DNA from: Gemmatimonadaceae bacterium
Lineage (GTDB): Bacteria > Gemmatimonadota > Gemmatimonadetes > Gemmatimonadales > Gemmatimonadaceae
DNA: 64,000 bases
Direction of reading: 5' to 3'
Assembly (NCBI GenBank): GCA_011525845.1
Contig: WYBP01000008.1
Coordinates: 1 to 64,000, forward strand
Shown here: positions 13,817-21,578 of the stretch, piece by piece
Position numbering within the stretch: the first letter of the stretch is position 1
How the letters are laid out: every line of letters begins with the position of its first letter
Made by a program: the position numbers and the translations under genes
Notes under the pieces: generated by a model
Database searches by the model: none
What the model was told of the DNA's origin: nothing
Seen by the model: the letters and a program-made list of their open reading frames with translations, nothing else

Positions 13817-15384
13817 TCGCGGGGCCCGGTGAGCTCGACGTCGCATTCCGCACCGACCTCCCCCGGATCGGCGGCGACGGCGCCGAGGGGACGGGTGTCG
13901 GCGACGAAGTCGCGGAGCGCGGCGACCGCGTCCGCGCCCTCAGCGGCGTTCGCGTAGGCGACGCGCACCCGGCTGCGGTCCACGCGTGCCTGCAGCTCGG
14001 CCTCGCGGTCGTGGTACATCCGCTCGAGCAGCCAGCGCGGGCCCTCGCGGTTCCAGCAGTCGCGGGGCGGGCAGGCGACCACGAGCACGCCGGCCGAGCC
14101 GTTGCGCACCAGGAGCTCGACGACGGAGGTGTGCAGGTTGCCGGCGCAGTCCACGGGCAGCAGCGCGGCGCCCTCGCCGCGGATGGCGTCGCCCCACCGG
14201 GAGGCGCCCCGGTCGCAGGCGACGACCACGTGCTCGCCCGCGCGGCGCTCCGGCGACTCGATGAAGGCGCGCACCTCCGCGAGCTGGTCCCGCCCCGTGC
14301 GCCCCGGCGGGCCGACGCCCATCGGCGCGCAGGAGCCGGCGCAGATCCCGCAGCTCACGCAGCGCGCGGGGTCCACGCGCGCCACGAGCTCGGATCGGCC
14401 CCCCGGCGCGCGCGTGATCATCGCGATCGCGTCGTACGGGCAATCGGCGGCGCACTGCTCGCACCCCACGCAGATCTCCTCGTCCACCGTCGAGGGAGGG
14501 GCCGCGCGGTCGCCCCGGCGCCGGGTGAGCAGCGGCACGGCGGCGAGGAGCGCGACGGCGCCGGCGGCCGCGAGGAGCGCGCCGCCCCCGCTCATCCGCC
14601 GCGCGAACGGGATCCAGAACCCGAAGAAGAGGTCCACCGGCACCGTCGCCGGGATCGTGAAGGGACTGGCCTCCGGCAGCATCGTGATCGGGATGGCCAG
14701 CGAGATCGCCAGCAGCGCGCCCACCACGCCGTAACCGAGCGGCTTGGGCGGGAGGAGCGCCGGTCGTGCGACGCGCGAGATGTGCAGCCAGAGCCCGATG
14801 CCGAGCGCGAGCGGGATCCCGATGTGCGCGAAGAGGTTCAGGAAGAAGAACGCGGGCGGGAGTGGCCGTTCGCCGGTGAAGGCGCGGCTGGTGGGCTCCG
14901 AGAGCACCGGGAGCGCGTCAAGCATCCGCGCGCCCTCGCGGGCGAGCGTCTGGCCGAAGGTGTCCCACACCATCACGTACCCGGTCCACCCGCAGAGCAT
15001 CAGGAGGACGAGGAGGCCGACGCCGGTGACCCAGGCGAGCGCGCGCGGTCCCCAGCTGCGCCCCTGGGCGTACATCCGGAACGCGTGGACGATCGTGGCG
15101 AGCACGGCCGCGTCGCTCGCGTAGCGGTGCATGCCGCGCATCCAGTTGCCGACCCAGCGGTCCGCGGTGATCCGCTCCACCGACGCCCAGGGCGCGCCGA
15201 CGCGATAGAAGAGGATCAGCCAGAGCCCCGTCACGAGGATCACCAGGAGGAGCGCGATGACGATCGTGCCGCTCTGGTAGAGCGGGTTCGCGCGCCAGCC
15301 GTAGAGCCGGTTGGCGAGGGCGTCCGCCCGGGCGAGCGCGCGGAACGCGACGCGTTCCGTCGGGGGTCGGGTGGTGGCGCTCAC
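13813..15384 (-). CDS. Cytochrome b - two [4Fe-4S] - MvhD/FlpD fusion protein
   Basis: 523 residues, three modules. Residues 1-210 are a cytochrome b core with heme-ligand pairs His86/His100 and His187/His201, each 14 apart as in bc complexes. Residues 215-285 keep remnants of the C-terminal cytochrome b helices (SPFTIPATV) without a PEWY motif. Two ferredoxin clusters follow: Cys305, 308, 311, 315 and Cys342, 345, 348, 352. Residues about 380-480 resemble the MvhD/FlpD hydrogenase delta subunit (VVVACDRGAS, LLPVDCAGNLHTS, VVACPPRDCWNREG). It probably moves electrons between a soluble carrier and membrane hemes feeding the divergent oxidase. GTG start at 15384. Confidence 0.88.
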   Translation of the reverse strand: MSATTRPPTERVAFRALARADALANRLYGWRANPLYQSGTIVIALLLVILVTGLWLILFYRVGAPWASVERITADRWVGNWMRGMHRYASDAAVLATIVHAFRMYAQGRSWGPRALAWVTGVGLLVLLMLCGWTGYVMVWDTFGQTLAREGARMLDALPVLSEPTSRAFTGERPLPPAFFFLNLFAHIGIPLALGIGLWLHISRVARPALLPPKPLGYGVVGALLAISLAIPITMLPEASPFTIPATVPVDLFFGFWIPFARRMSGGGALLAAAGAVALLAAVPLLTRRRGDRAAPPSTVDEEICVGCEQCAADCPYDAIAMITRAPGGRSELVARVDPARCVSCGICAGSCAPMGVGPPGRTGRDQLAEVRAFIESPERRAGEHVVVACDRGASRWGDAIRGEGAALLPVDCAGNLHTSVVELLVRNGSAGVLVVACPPRDCWNREGPRWLLERMYHDREAELQARVDRSRVRVAYANAAEGADAVAALRDFVADTRPLGAVAADPGEVGAECDVELTGPRE

Positions 15385-15416
15385 GGGACGGGGAAGGGCA
15401 TCACGCGGGAGAAGGT
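15385..15416 (-). promoter_or_regulatory. TACCTT box and seven-codon leader frame before the cytochrome b fusion
   Basis: On the minus strand TACCTT (15416-15411 region) lies 6-7 nt before a GTG at 15404 that opens a seven-codon frame. That frame's TGA overlaps the GTG start of the cytochrome b gene (GTGA). This would give a leaderless mini-cistron coupled to the main gene. It may be chance. Confidence 0.3.
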
Positions 15417-15440
15417 AGCCCGTGGCGCGCGGGCGCCACT

Positions 15441-15470
15441 GTCAGGGAGTTCCCCTACACGCGTCAGGGA
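15441..15470. promoter_or_regulatory. Direct repeat GTCAGGGA in the divergent respiratory promoter region
   Basis: GTCAGGGA occurs at 15441-15448 and 15463-15470, exactly 22 bp apart (two helical turns), between the divergent cytochrome b fusion and oxidase genes. It is a candidate binding site for a regulator of both operons. No regulator gene is nearby and the match to any known site is not recognised. Confidence 0.3.
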
Positions 15471-15551
15471 AAAGCCGTATGGCACATGCACCTTTACGGC
15501 CGTATCCTCGCGTTGATCCTCCCTCACCCCCGACCGGAACACGGAGACCCG

Positions 15552-15722
15552 ATGCCAGATCCGGTGAAACCAGACGAAGCCGCCGAGCAGGTCCCGCTCG
15601 GGCAGCGCCTGTTCGACAATGTCTTCCTCCTGCTCGGCCTCGGTCTCCTCGTGGTCTTCGTCCTGTACACGGGATGGGGCCTCTGGGAGATCCTGACGTT
15701 GCCCCAGGCAACCCTACCCTGA
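15552..15722 (+). CDS. Small single-helix oxidase subunit (IIa-like)
   Basis: 56 residues from the ATG at 15552, which has GGAG just upstream; an upstream ATG at 15486 would add an unlikely leader. A charged N-terminus is followed by one membrane helix (about 24-45, LLLGLGLLVVFVLYTGW). Position directly before the CuA subunit and this architecture match the small subunit IIa of ba3-type heme-copper oxidases, which stabilises the complex. The sequence is too short for a firm family call. Confidence 0.7.
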   Translation: MPDPVKPDEAAEQVPLGQRLFDNVFLLLGLGLLVVFVLYTGWGLWEILTLPQATLP

Positions 15723-15727
15723 CCGCC

Positions 15728-16312
15728 ATGCATACCGAGACGCACACGGGGCTCGAGTCCCCGAAGGGGATCTGGTGGAAGCCCGCCCACAAGTCGGAGA
15801 AGGTCTGGGTCGGGATCGCGTTCGCGTGGTGCATGGTGCTCTTCGCCATGATGCCGCTCTGGCACTGGAAGGGAGGGCAGAACCCGTCGGGCATCCGGCG
15901 CCGCGTGGAGCCCGCCGCCTTCTTCGCCCGCACGCAGGAGTTCATCCAGCAATACCAGGTGGACACCGACCGCGGCATGCCGATCGTGGCGCCGCCGCCG
16001 GGCTCGGACATCTACCTCACGGGGATGAGCTTCCAGTGGACGCCGATCCTCAAGCTCCAGAAGGGCGCGGAGTACATCCTGCACCTGTCCGCCCTCGACG
16101 TGAACCACGGGTTCTCGCTCTACCCGATCAACGTGAACTTCCAGGTGATCCCCGGCTATGACTACGGGCTCCGCATCACGCCCAACGCCTCCGGCGACTT
16201 CCGCATCATCTGCAACGAGTTCTGCGGCATCGGGCACCACACGATGGTGGGGCGCGTGATCGTCGAGGATGCGCCCGCCACCGGGACGCCCGGCACGGGA
16301 GGCACGCCATGA
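15728..16312 (+). CDS. Heme-copper oxidase subunit II with CuA site
   Basis: 194 residues. One N-terminal membrane helix (about 26-45) is followed by a periplasmic cupredoxin domain. The binuclear CuA ligands are complete: the histidine in ALDVNHGF and the CNEFCGIGHHTM motif (Cys, Glu carbonyl, Cys, His, Met). It takes electrons from cytochrome c or another donor and passes them to subunit I. The ATG at 15728 lies 5 bp after the small subunit gene; the last codon overlaps the start of subunit I (ATGA). The presence of only one helix is typical of ba3-like enzymes. Confidence 0.92.
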   Translation: MHTETHTGLESPKGIWWKPAHKSEKVWVGIAFAWCMVLFAMMPLWHWKGGQNPSGIRRRVEPAAFFARTQEFIQQYQVDTDRGMPIVAPPPGSDIYLTGMSFQWTPILKLQKGAEYILHLSALDVNHGFSLYPINVNFQVIPGYDYGLRITPNASGDFRIICNEFCGIGHHTMVGRVIVEDAPATGTPGTGGTP

Positions 16313-18048
16313 CCGCCCCCGCCGCGACCTTCCGCACCTGCCCGGTCACCACGCGCCGGATCCACGACCAGGCCGAGTCGCTGGTCAAGATCAACGCCGT
16401 CGTCTCGGTGGTCGCGCTCCTGATCGGGGCGATCGCCGCCGTGCTGATCGTCCTCACGCGCTGGCAGGCGGTGCACCTCCTCTCCGCCACCTGGTTCTAC
16501 CGGCTGCTCGGCGTGCACGGGATGAGCATGCTCATCTTCTTCATCGTGTTCTTCGAGATGGCCGTGCTGTACTTCGCCAGCACCGCGCTGATCAATGCGC
16601 GACTGGTGGCGCCCAAGCTCGCCTGGTTCTCCTTCCTCCTGATGCTCGGGGGCGCGGTGCTGGTGGAGGCGATGATGTGGGGCGGGAAGGCCGACGTCCT
16701 CTTCACCTCGTACGTGCCGCTCCGCGCGTCGCCCGCGTACTACCTCGGCATCATCCTCTTCGCCGTGGGAGCGCTGATCGTCACGGGGATCTTCTTCGCG
16801 AACCTCGTGGTGGCCAAGCGGGAGAAGCGCTACGAGGGGTCGCTGCCGCTCGTGGTCTATGGCGCCGTCACGGCGGCGATCATCACGGTGATCACCCTGC
16901 TGCACGGGGCGGCGATCTACATCCCGACCTTCCTCTGGTCGCTGGGGCTCATGCACGTGGATCCCCAGGTGTACCGGATGGTCTGGTGGGGGCTCGGGCA
17001 CTCGTCGCAGCAGATCAACGTGGCCGCGATGGTCGCGATCTGGTACATGCTCGGCGGGCTCACGATCGGCGCGGTGGTGCTGAACGAGAAGATCAGCCGC
17101 TCCGCCTTCGTGCTCTACGTGCTCTTCATCTCGATGGCGTCGGCCCACCACCTGCTGGTGGACCCGGGGATGGGGCCCGCGTGGAAGGTCGTGAACACGA
17201 GCTACTTCATGTACATGGCCGTGCTCGCGTCGATGATCCACGGCTTCACCGTCCCGGCCGGCATGGAGCTCGGGATGCGGCTCCGCGGCTACACCAACGG
17301 CATGTTCGACTGGCTCCGGCGCGCCCCCTGGCACGACCCCGGGTTCAGCTCGCTCGTGCTCTCCGTGGTCGTCTTCGGGTTCGTCGGGGGCATCACCGGC
17401 GTGACCATCGGCACGGAGCAGATCAACATCATCGTGCACAACACGCTGCGCGTGCCGGGGCACTTCCATGCGACCGTCGTGAGCGGCACGGCGATGGCGT
17501 TCATGGGCGCGACCTACTACCTGATCCCGCTGGTCTTCCAGAAGCGCGTCGCGTTCTGGCGGATGGCGCAGTGGCAGCCCTACATCTTCGCGGGCGGGAT
17601 GTTCATCTTCACGCTCTCGATGACCTTCGCCGGGAGCTTCGGCGTGCCGCGCCGCCACTGGGACATCACCTTCAGCCAGGCGCCGTTCGACGTGCCCTTC
17701 AGCCCGGTGGTGGACCTCGTGCTGGCGGTGGTGGCGGTCGGTGGGCTCCTCGCCGCGACGGGGGCCTTCATGTTCGTGGCCATCGCGGTGGCGTCGGTCT
17801 TCTTCGGGAAGCCCCTCGGGGAGATCACGAAGGGGACGGCGATGGTCGGCGTGCCGCAGGGCATCACGCACCCGCCGGTGCACGCGGCCGACGTGGACGC
17901 GCGGAACGCGGCGCTGCACGCGCCCGGGCGCGGGATCATGGGTCCGGCCCCGGGGACGATCGTGCTGGTCTTCGTCTTCCTCGCGGCGTTCATCCTCTAC
18001 TTCTTCGTGAACTGGAAGATCCTCTCCTTCGTGTGGAAGATCGGATGA
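16309..18048 (+). CDS. Heme-copper oxidase subunit I, B-type-like, active-site Tyr replaced by Gln
   Basis: 579 residues, about 13 membrane helices. Low-spin heme and metal ligands are visible: LLGVHGMS (helix II), GLGHSSQQIN (helix VI copper ligand), SAHHLLVDPGM (helix VII His pair) and PGHFHATVVSG (helix X heme ligands). In oxygen reductases of the A and B types helix VI reads HPxVY, with the Tyr cross-linked to His; here the motif is HSSQQ, with Gln at the Tyr position. This change is associated with nitric oxide reductase-type members of the superfamily, so this may reduce NO rather than oxygen. The gene overlaps subunit II and the SCO gene by 4 bp each. Confidence 0.9.
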   Translation: MTAPAATFRTCPVTTRRIHDQAESLVKINAVVSVVALLIGAIAAVLIVLTRWQAVHLLSATWFYRLLGVHGMSMLIFFIVFFEMAVLYFASTALINARLVAPKLAWFSFLLMLGGAVLVEAMMWGGKADVLFTSYVPLRASPAYYLGIILFAVGALIVTGIFFANLVVAKREKRYEGSLPLVVYGAVTAAIITVITLLHGAAIYIPTFLWSLGLMHVDPQVYRMVWWGLGHSSQQINVAAMVAIWYMLGGLTIGAVVLNEKISRSAFVLYVLFISMASAHHLLVDPGMGPAWKVVNTSYFMYMAVLASMIHGFTVPAGMELGMRLRGYTNGMFDWLRRAPWHDPGFSSLVLSVVVFGFVGGITGVTIGTEQINIIVHNTLRVPGHFHATVVSGTAMAFMGATYYLIPLVFQKRVAFWRMAQWQPYIFAGGMFIFTLSMTFAGSFGVPRRHWDITFSQAPFDVPFSPVVDLVLAVVAVGGLLAATGAFMFVAIAVASVFFGKPLGEITKGTAMVGVPQGITHPPVHAADVDARNAALHAPGRGIMGPAPGTIVLVFVFLAAFILYFFVNWKILSFVWKIG

Positions 18049-18929
18049 CGACGGCTCCGCGGACGGGGACGGCGCTCACCGCGCTGGGCGTGATCCTGGT
18101 GATCACGGTCTCGTGGTGGGCGCTCGCCCTCTGGCCGATCGACCCCGGCATGGCGCCGGAGTGGCTGACCCGCACCCGCGAGGTGTGCTTCGGCACCACG
18201 GGGAGCGGACTCCCGAACGCCGGCGGCTGGCTCCTGCTCGTGGGCCAGCCGCTCGGGATGCTGATCGTGCTGGTGGCGGTCTGGGGGAAGGAACTCGCAC
18301 AGGGTGGACGGCGGCTCCTCGGGACCACGCCCGGGCAGCTGCTGGTGGGAGTCTCGGCGGCCCTCCTGCTCGCGGGCGTGGGGGGCGTGGTGCTGCGGGT
18401 GCAGACCGCCGGGGCCGAGCCGTTCGCGTCGTCGCCCACGGAGCGGATGGCGGGCGGGCTGACGCGGGTGAACGACACGCCCCCCACCTTCGCGCTCGTG
18501 GACCAGGCCGGCGACACCATCTCGCTCGACCGGTTCGAAGGGCGGCCGGTGATCGTGACCTTCGCGTTCGCGCACTGCGAGGCGATCTGCCCGCTGATCG
18601 TGAACGACGTGCTGCTCGCGACCTCGCGGCTCGGGGCGCACGACCCGGCGGTGCTGATCCTCACGCTCGACCCCTGGCGCGACACGCCGAGCCGCCTCGC
18701 CTCGATGGCCGAGGCGTGGGGCGTCACGGGGGACGTGCACGTGCTGAGCGGGACGCCCGAGGTGGTGGAGCGGGCGCTCAACGCCTGGCGCGTGCCGCGG
18801 GTGCGCAACGAGCGCACGGGCGACCTGGTCCACCCGGCGCTGGTCTACGTGATCTCGCGCACGGGGCGGATCAGCTACGTCCTGAACGGATCGGCCTCGA
18901 TGATCCAGGCGGCGGTCGAGGCGCTCTGA
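18045..18929 (+). CDS. SCO-type copper chaperone fused to an N-terminal membrane domain
   Basis: 294 residues. Three hydrophobic segments in the first 125 residues precede a thioredoxin-like SCO domain. It carries AHCEAICP (the CxxxC copper site) and the distal His in VHPALVYVI. SCO proteins deliver copper to the CuA centre of subunit II. The ATG overlaps the subunit I stop (ATGA), so all four plus-strand genes form one operon. Usual SCO proteins have one membrane helix; the extra helices here look like a fused small oxidase subunit or anchor. Confidence 0.88.
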   Translation: MTTAPRTGTALTALGVILVITVSWWALALWPIDPGMAPEWLTRTREVCFGTTGSGLPNAGGWLLLVGQPLGMLIVLVAVWGKELAQGGRRLLGTTPGQLLVGVSAALLLAGVGGVVLRVQTAGAEPFASSPTERMAGGLTRVNDTPPTFALVDQAGDTISLDRFEGRPVIVTFAFAHCEAICPLIVNDVLLATSRLGAHDPAVLILTLDPWRDTPSRLASMAEAWGVTGDVHVLSGTPEVVERALNAWRVPRVRNERTGDLVHPALVYVISRTGRISYVLNGSASMIQAAVEAL

Positions 18930-18931
18930 GC

Positions 18932-18961
18932 GCGCGGGAGGCCCGCTGGGGCCCCCCGCGC
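18932..18961. terminator. Strong hairpin between convergent genes
   Basis: GCGCGGGAGGCCC (18932-18944) pairs with GGGCCCCCCGCGC (18949-18961), with one mismatch and a 4-base loop. It sits exactly between the convergent SCO and four-helix genes, so it could end both transcripts. There is no T-run. Confidence 0.5.
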
Positions 18962-18962
18962 C

Positions 18963-19463
18963 TCACCCCGTGGGATCCGTGAGGTCGTGGAACGCCCGCG
19001 GGTAGCGCCGCATCACGTACCGCGCACCGAGCATCACGGCGACGGCGTTGGCGACGATGATCGACCACCAGGGGAGCACCGCGCGCAGCGGGATGGTCGC
19101 GAAGCCGACCGCGCCGATGGTGACCACGAAGCCGGCGATGATCGCCACCAGGATCATCGGCGCGCGCGCCGGGCGCTCCTGCGAGTGCGCCACGAGCGCC
19201 ACCACCACGAGCCCGATCGCGAGCGAGACCGCGAGGTGGAGCGCCGTGTAGAGGAGGATCGCGGTCGCGTCGATCGGGAGGGGCATGCCGAGGCTCGCCG
19301 GGTCCCGCGCCCCGCGGAAGACCGCGCGCCCGAGCTGGTTCACCGTGTAGAGCGGCCCGCGCGCCGCGAGGAAGTCGAAGAGCGCGTAGAAGACCGCGAC
19401 GGCCGCATACGCGATCGTTCCGACGACGAGACCCTCGCGGACGGGACGGGATGGTGCGGCCAT
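18963..19463 (-). CDS. Four-helix membrane protein, unknown function
   Basis: 166 residues with hydrophobic segments at about 12-30, 66-90, 100-120 and 126-145. The loop between helices 1 and 2 contains a conserved-looking LGRAVFRGARDPA stretch. No cofactor motif is visible. A GAGG ribosome site lies upstream of the ATG at 19463. It converges on the SCO gene, so a link to the respiratory complex is possible but unsupported. Residual doubt concerns function, not the reading frame. Confidence 0.75.
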   Translation of the reverse strand: MAAPSRPVREGLVVGTIAYAAVAVFYALFDFLAARGPLYTVNQLGRAVFRGARDPASLGMPLPIDATAILLYTALHLAVSLAIGLVVVALVAHSQERPARAPMILVAIIAGFVVTIGAVGFATIPLRAVLPWWSIIVANAVAVMLGARYVMRRYPRAFHDLTDPTG

Positions 19464-19619
19464 GGTGCGGACCTCGGGTGGTGAGGGGACTCCCTACTAA
19501 ATACGCCCTGCTGCGGTTGCCCCGCATCGGGAGAAAGTCCTACAAGGCGTCGGGACTTGCGACACGCCCCCCGCCGCGCGAGAATCGCGTCGCGAACCCC
19601 CCTTCCTCCCGGAGTCCGG

Positions 19620-20516
19620 ATGCGCGCCCCCGTCCTCACCGCGGCCCTGCTCGCCGCGGCCCTGCTCTCCGCCGCCCCGGTGCCGGCCGCCGCGCAGCGC
19701 ACCATGAAGGTCTACATCTCCGTCGACATGGAGGGGATCAGTGGCGTGAACTCGGACAACCAGACCTCGGCGGCGGGGGCCGAGTACGGCCGGGCGCGCC
19801 GGCTGATGGTGGAGGACGCGAACGCGGCGATCCGCGGCGCGTTCGAGGGCGGCGCGACCGACGTGCTCGTGAACGACTCGCATGGCGGCCAGCGCAACCT
19901 CCTCCCCGAGGACCTCGATCCCCGCGCGCGGCTGATCAGCCACAGCTTCAAGCGGCACGGGATGATGGAGGGGCTCGACGAGAGCTTCGACGCGGTGATC
20001 TTCGTCGGCTACCACGCGAAGGCCGGGACGGCGCGCGGCCTCTTCGCGCACACGGGCTCGGGCGTGCTGACGGACCTCCGGATCAACGGGCAGTCCGTCG
20101 GCGAAGGGGGGATGAATGCGATCCTCGCCCAGTGGTACGGGGTGCCCGTCGTGCTCGTCACCGGGGACGACGTCGCCGTCGCCGAGCAGCGGGAGACGGT
20201 GCCGGGCGTGCGCGGCGTGGTGGTGAAGCGGGCGATCAACAGCCGCGCGGTGGAGCTCCGGCCGCTCGCGGACACGCGCCGCGAGATCCAGGTCGCCGCG
20301 AAGGAGAGCGTGGCCGCCGCGCGGAAGGGCGCGCCGGCGCGGCTCCCGCAGTACGTGGTGCAGATGCAGTTCCGCGATCCCACCATTCCCGAGGTGGCGA
20401 CGGCGTTCCGCGAGATCCGCGCCCTCTCGCCCCACGCGGTGGAGTTCACGCGCGAGTCGATGCCGGACGCGTACCGCCTGATCCGCGTCCTCTACCGCTT
20501 CATCAGCACGGACTGA
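19620..20516 (+). CDS. Exported D-aminopeptidase, M55 (DppA) family
   Basis: 298 residues from the ATG at 19620 (GGAG upstream); a signal peptide of about 27 residues ends in AAAQ. The zinc-site motifs of the M55 family are present: ISVDMEGISGV (Asp and Glu ligands), VNDSHGG and the downstream HTGSG. DppA removes N-terminal D-amino acids and can act on peptidoglycan-derived peptides. Unlike the cytoplasmic Bacillus enzyme, this one appears to be secreted. It is followed 6 bp later by an uncharacterised gene. Confidence 0.9.
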   Translation: MRAPVLTAALLAAALLSAAPVPAAAQRTMKVYISVDMEGISGVNSDNQTSAAGAEYGRARRLMVEDANAAIRGAFEGGATDVLVNDSHGGQRNLLPEDLDPRARLISHSFKRHGMMEGLDESFDAVIFVGYHAKAGTARGLFAHTGSGVLTDLRINGQSVGEGGMNAILAQWYGVPVVLVTGDDVAVAEQRETVPGVRGVVVKRAINSRAVELRPLADTRREIQVAAKESVAAARKGAPARLPQYVVQMQFRDPTIPEVATAFREIRALSPHAVEFTRESMPDAYRLIRVLYRFISTD

Positions 20517-20521
20517 GGCGC

Positions 20522-21001
20522 GTGGCACGAGCGACGCTCACGATCGAGCTCAAGAAGACCAGGGACGGTCGCCCGAGCCTCGCCTGCGTGCGCGCCGACG
20601 GATCGCGCACCTGGGCGCGCGTGCATCCCTTCTTCCCCACGCACGACCTCACCCACTGCGCGGTCGAGAGCGTGCTCGGCTACCACGAGGCGTTCTTCGG
20701 ACTCGTCGCCGTCGGGTGGGAGATCGACGCGTTCACCCTCCCGGGCGCGGCGAGCCGGATGCCGACGCAGGCGATGTGCGCCGAGAACGTCGTGGGCCAT
20801 CTCGAGCGGGGCGTGGTGCACGACGCGGCCGAACTGAACACGGCGCTCGCGGCGAGCATGCGGGATCAGGGCCACGCCCCGTGCGCGGAGGTCACGCAGG
20901 CGCAGTTCGATGCGATCCGCGAGCTCCGTGCGCGCCTCACGGCCCAGTGGGCCGAGCTGCCGGAGGGGAGCACCCTGCGGGTGGAGTTCCCGGCGTCGTA
21001 G
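20522..21001 (+). CDS. Conserved hypothetical protein
   Basis: 159 residues from a GTG at 20522 with GAGG just upstream, 6 bp after the M55 peptidase and probably co-transcribed with it. There is no signal peptide or membrane helix. A His/Cys-rich centre (VHPFFPTHDLTHCAVES) and two further cysteines (AMCAEN, APCAEV) could bind metal. I do not recognise the family. Confidence 0.75.
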   Translation: MARATLTIELKKTRDGRPSLACVRADGSRTWARVHPFFPTHDLTHCAVESVLGYHEAFFGLVAVGWEIDAFTLPGAASRMPTQAMCAENVVGHLERGVVHDAAELNTALAASMRDQGHAPCAEVTQAQFDAIRELRARLTAQWAELPEGSTLRVEFPAS

Positions 21002-21021
21002 TCGTAAGTTATTGTCGGGAA

Positions 21022-21050
21022 TTGACTTACACTATCCGTTGTGCTATACT
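21022..21050 (+). promoter_or_regulatory. Consensus sigma-70 promoter
   Basis: TTGACT (21022-21027), a 17-bp spacer and TATACT (21045-21050) preceded by TG one base upstream (extended -10). It is the best housekeeping promoter in the window and implies a 5' leader of about 110 nt before the gene at 21168. Confidence 0.85.
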
Positions 21051-21167
21051 TCATTCATCGAAGAAGAAGACGCCGTGAGTCCCGACCGGCGCGCCCAGAC
21101 CTGCGGTCGACCCTCGTCCCGCGGTCGTGACATGGGGCCTCGACGAGGTGCTGAAGGAGACTACTTA

Positions 21168-21470
21168 ATGCTGAACATCGCCCGCAGTGTGCGATTTCCG
21201 ATCCAGAAGGGGAAGAAGGCCGAGTTCACGAAGCTCTTCAACGACGAGCTCCTCCCCATCCTGAAGAAGCAGGACGGCTTCAAGAACGAGATCATGATGG
21301 TGAATGACGACCACGTGGTCGGCGTGAGCCTCTGGAAGAGCCAGGACGAGCTGAACAAGTACGCATCGACGGTCTATCCGAAGCTCGAGGCGAAGCTGCT
21401 GTCCCTGATGACCGGGAAGCCGCAGATCGAGACCTTCGAGCTCACCGCGGTGAACGCGCTCCCCGCCTAA
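21168..21470 (+). CDS. ABM-like dimeric alpha/beta-barrel protein
   Basis: 100 residues. AAGGAG lies 8 nt before the ATG. The pattern of a first strand (IARSVRFPIQKGKKAEF), a helix ending in LLPILKKQDGFKNEIMM and a strand VVGVSLWKSQDELNKYA is typical of antibiotic-biosynthesis-monooxygenase-type barrels, which include heme-degrading and quinone-modifying enzymes and many uncharacterised members. A strong consensus promoter and a terminator hairpin frame it as a single-gene unit, probably well expressed. The substrate is unknown. Confidence 0.8.
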   Translation: MLNIARSVRFPIQKGKKAEFTKLFNDELLPILKKQDGFKNEIMMVNDDHVVGVSLWKSQDELNKYASTVYPKLEAKLLSLMTGKPQIETFELTAVNALPA

Positions 21471-21515
21471 GGTCGCGAAGCGCGAGTAGGAGAAGGCGGA
21501 TAGACAGGAACGAAT

Positions 21516-21539
21516 GGACCCCCGGAAGCTCGGGGGTCC
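21516..21539 (+). terminator. Intrinsic-type terminator after the ABM-like gene
   Basis: Perfect 9-bp stem GGACCCCCG / CGGGGGTCC with a 6-base loop, followed by a moderately T-rich stretch. It may also serve the convergent gene ending at 21579. Confidence 0.75.
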
Positions 21540-21578
21540 GTTCGTCGTTCCGTCCTTCTGGCTGGCGGCGCTCTGGGC

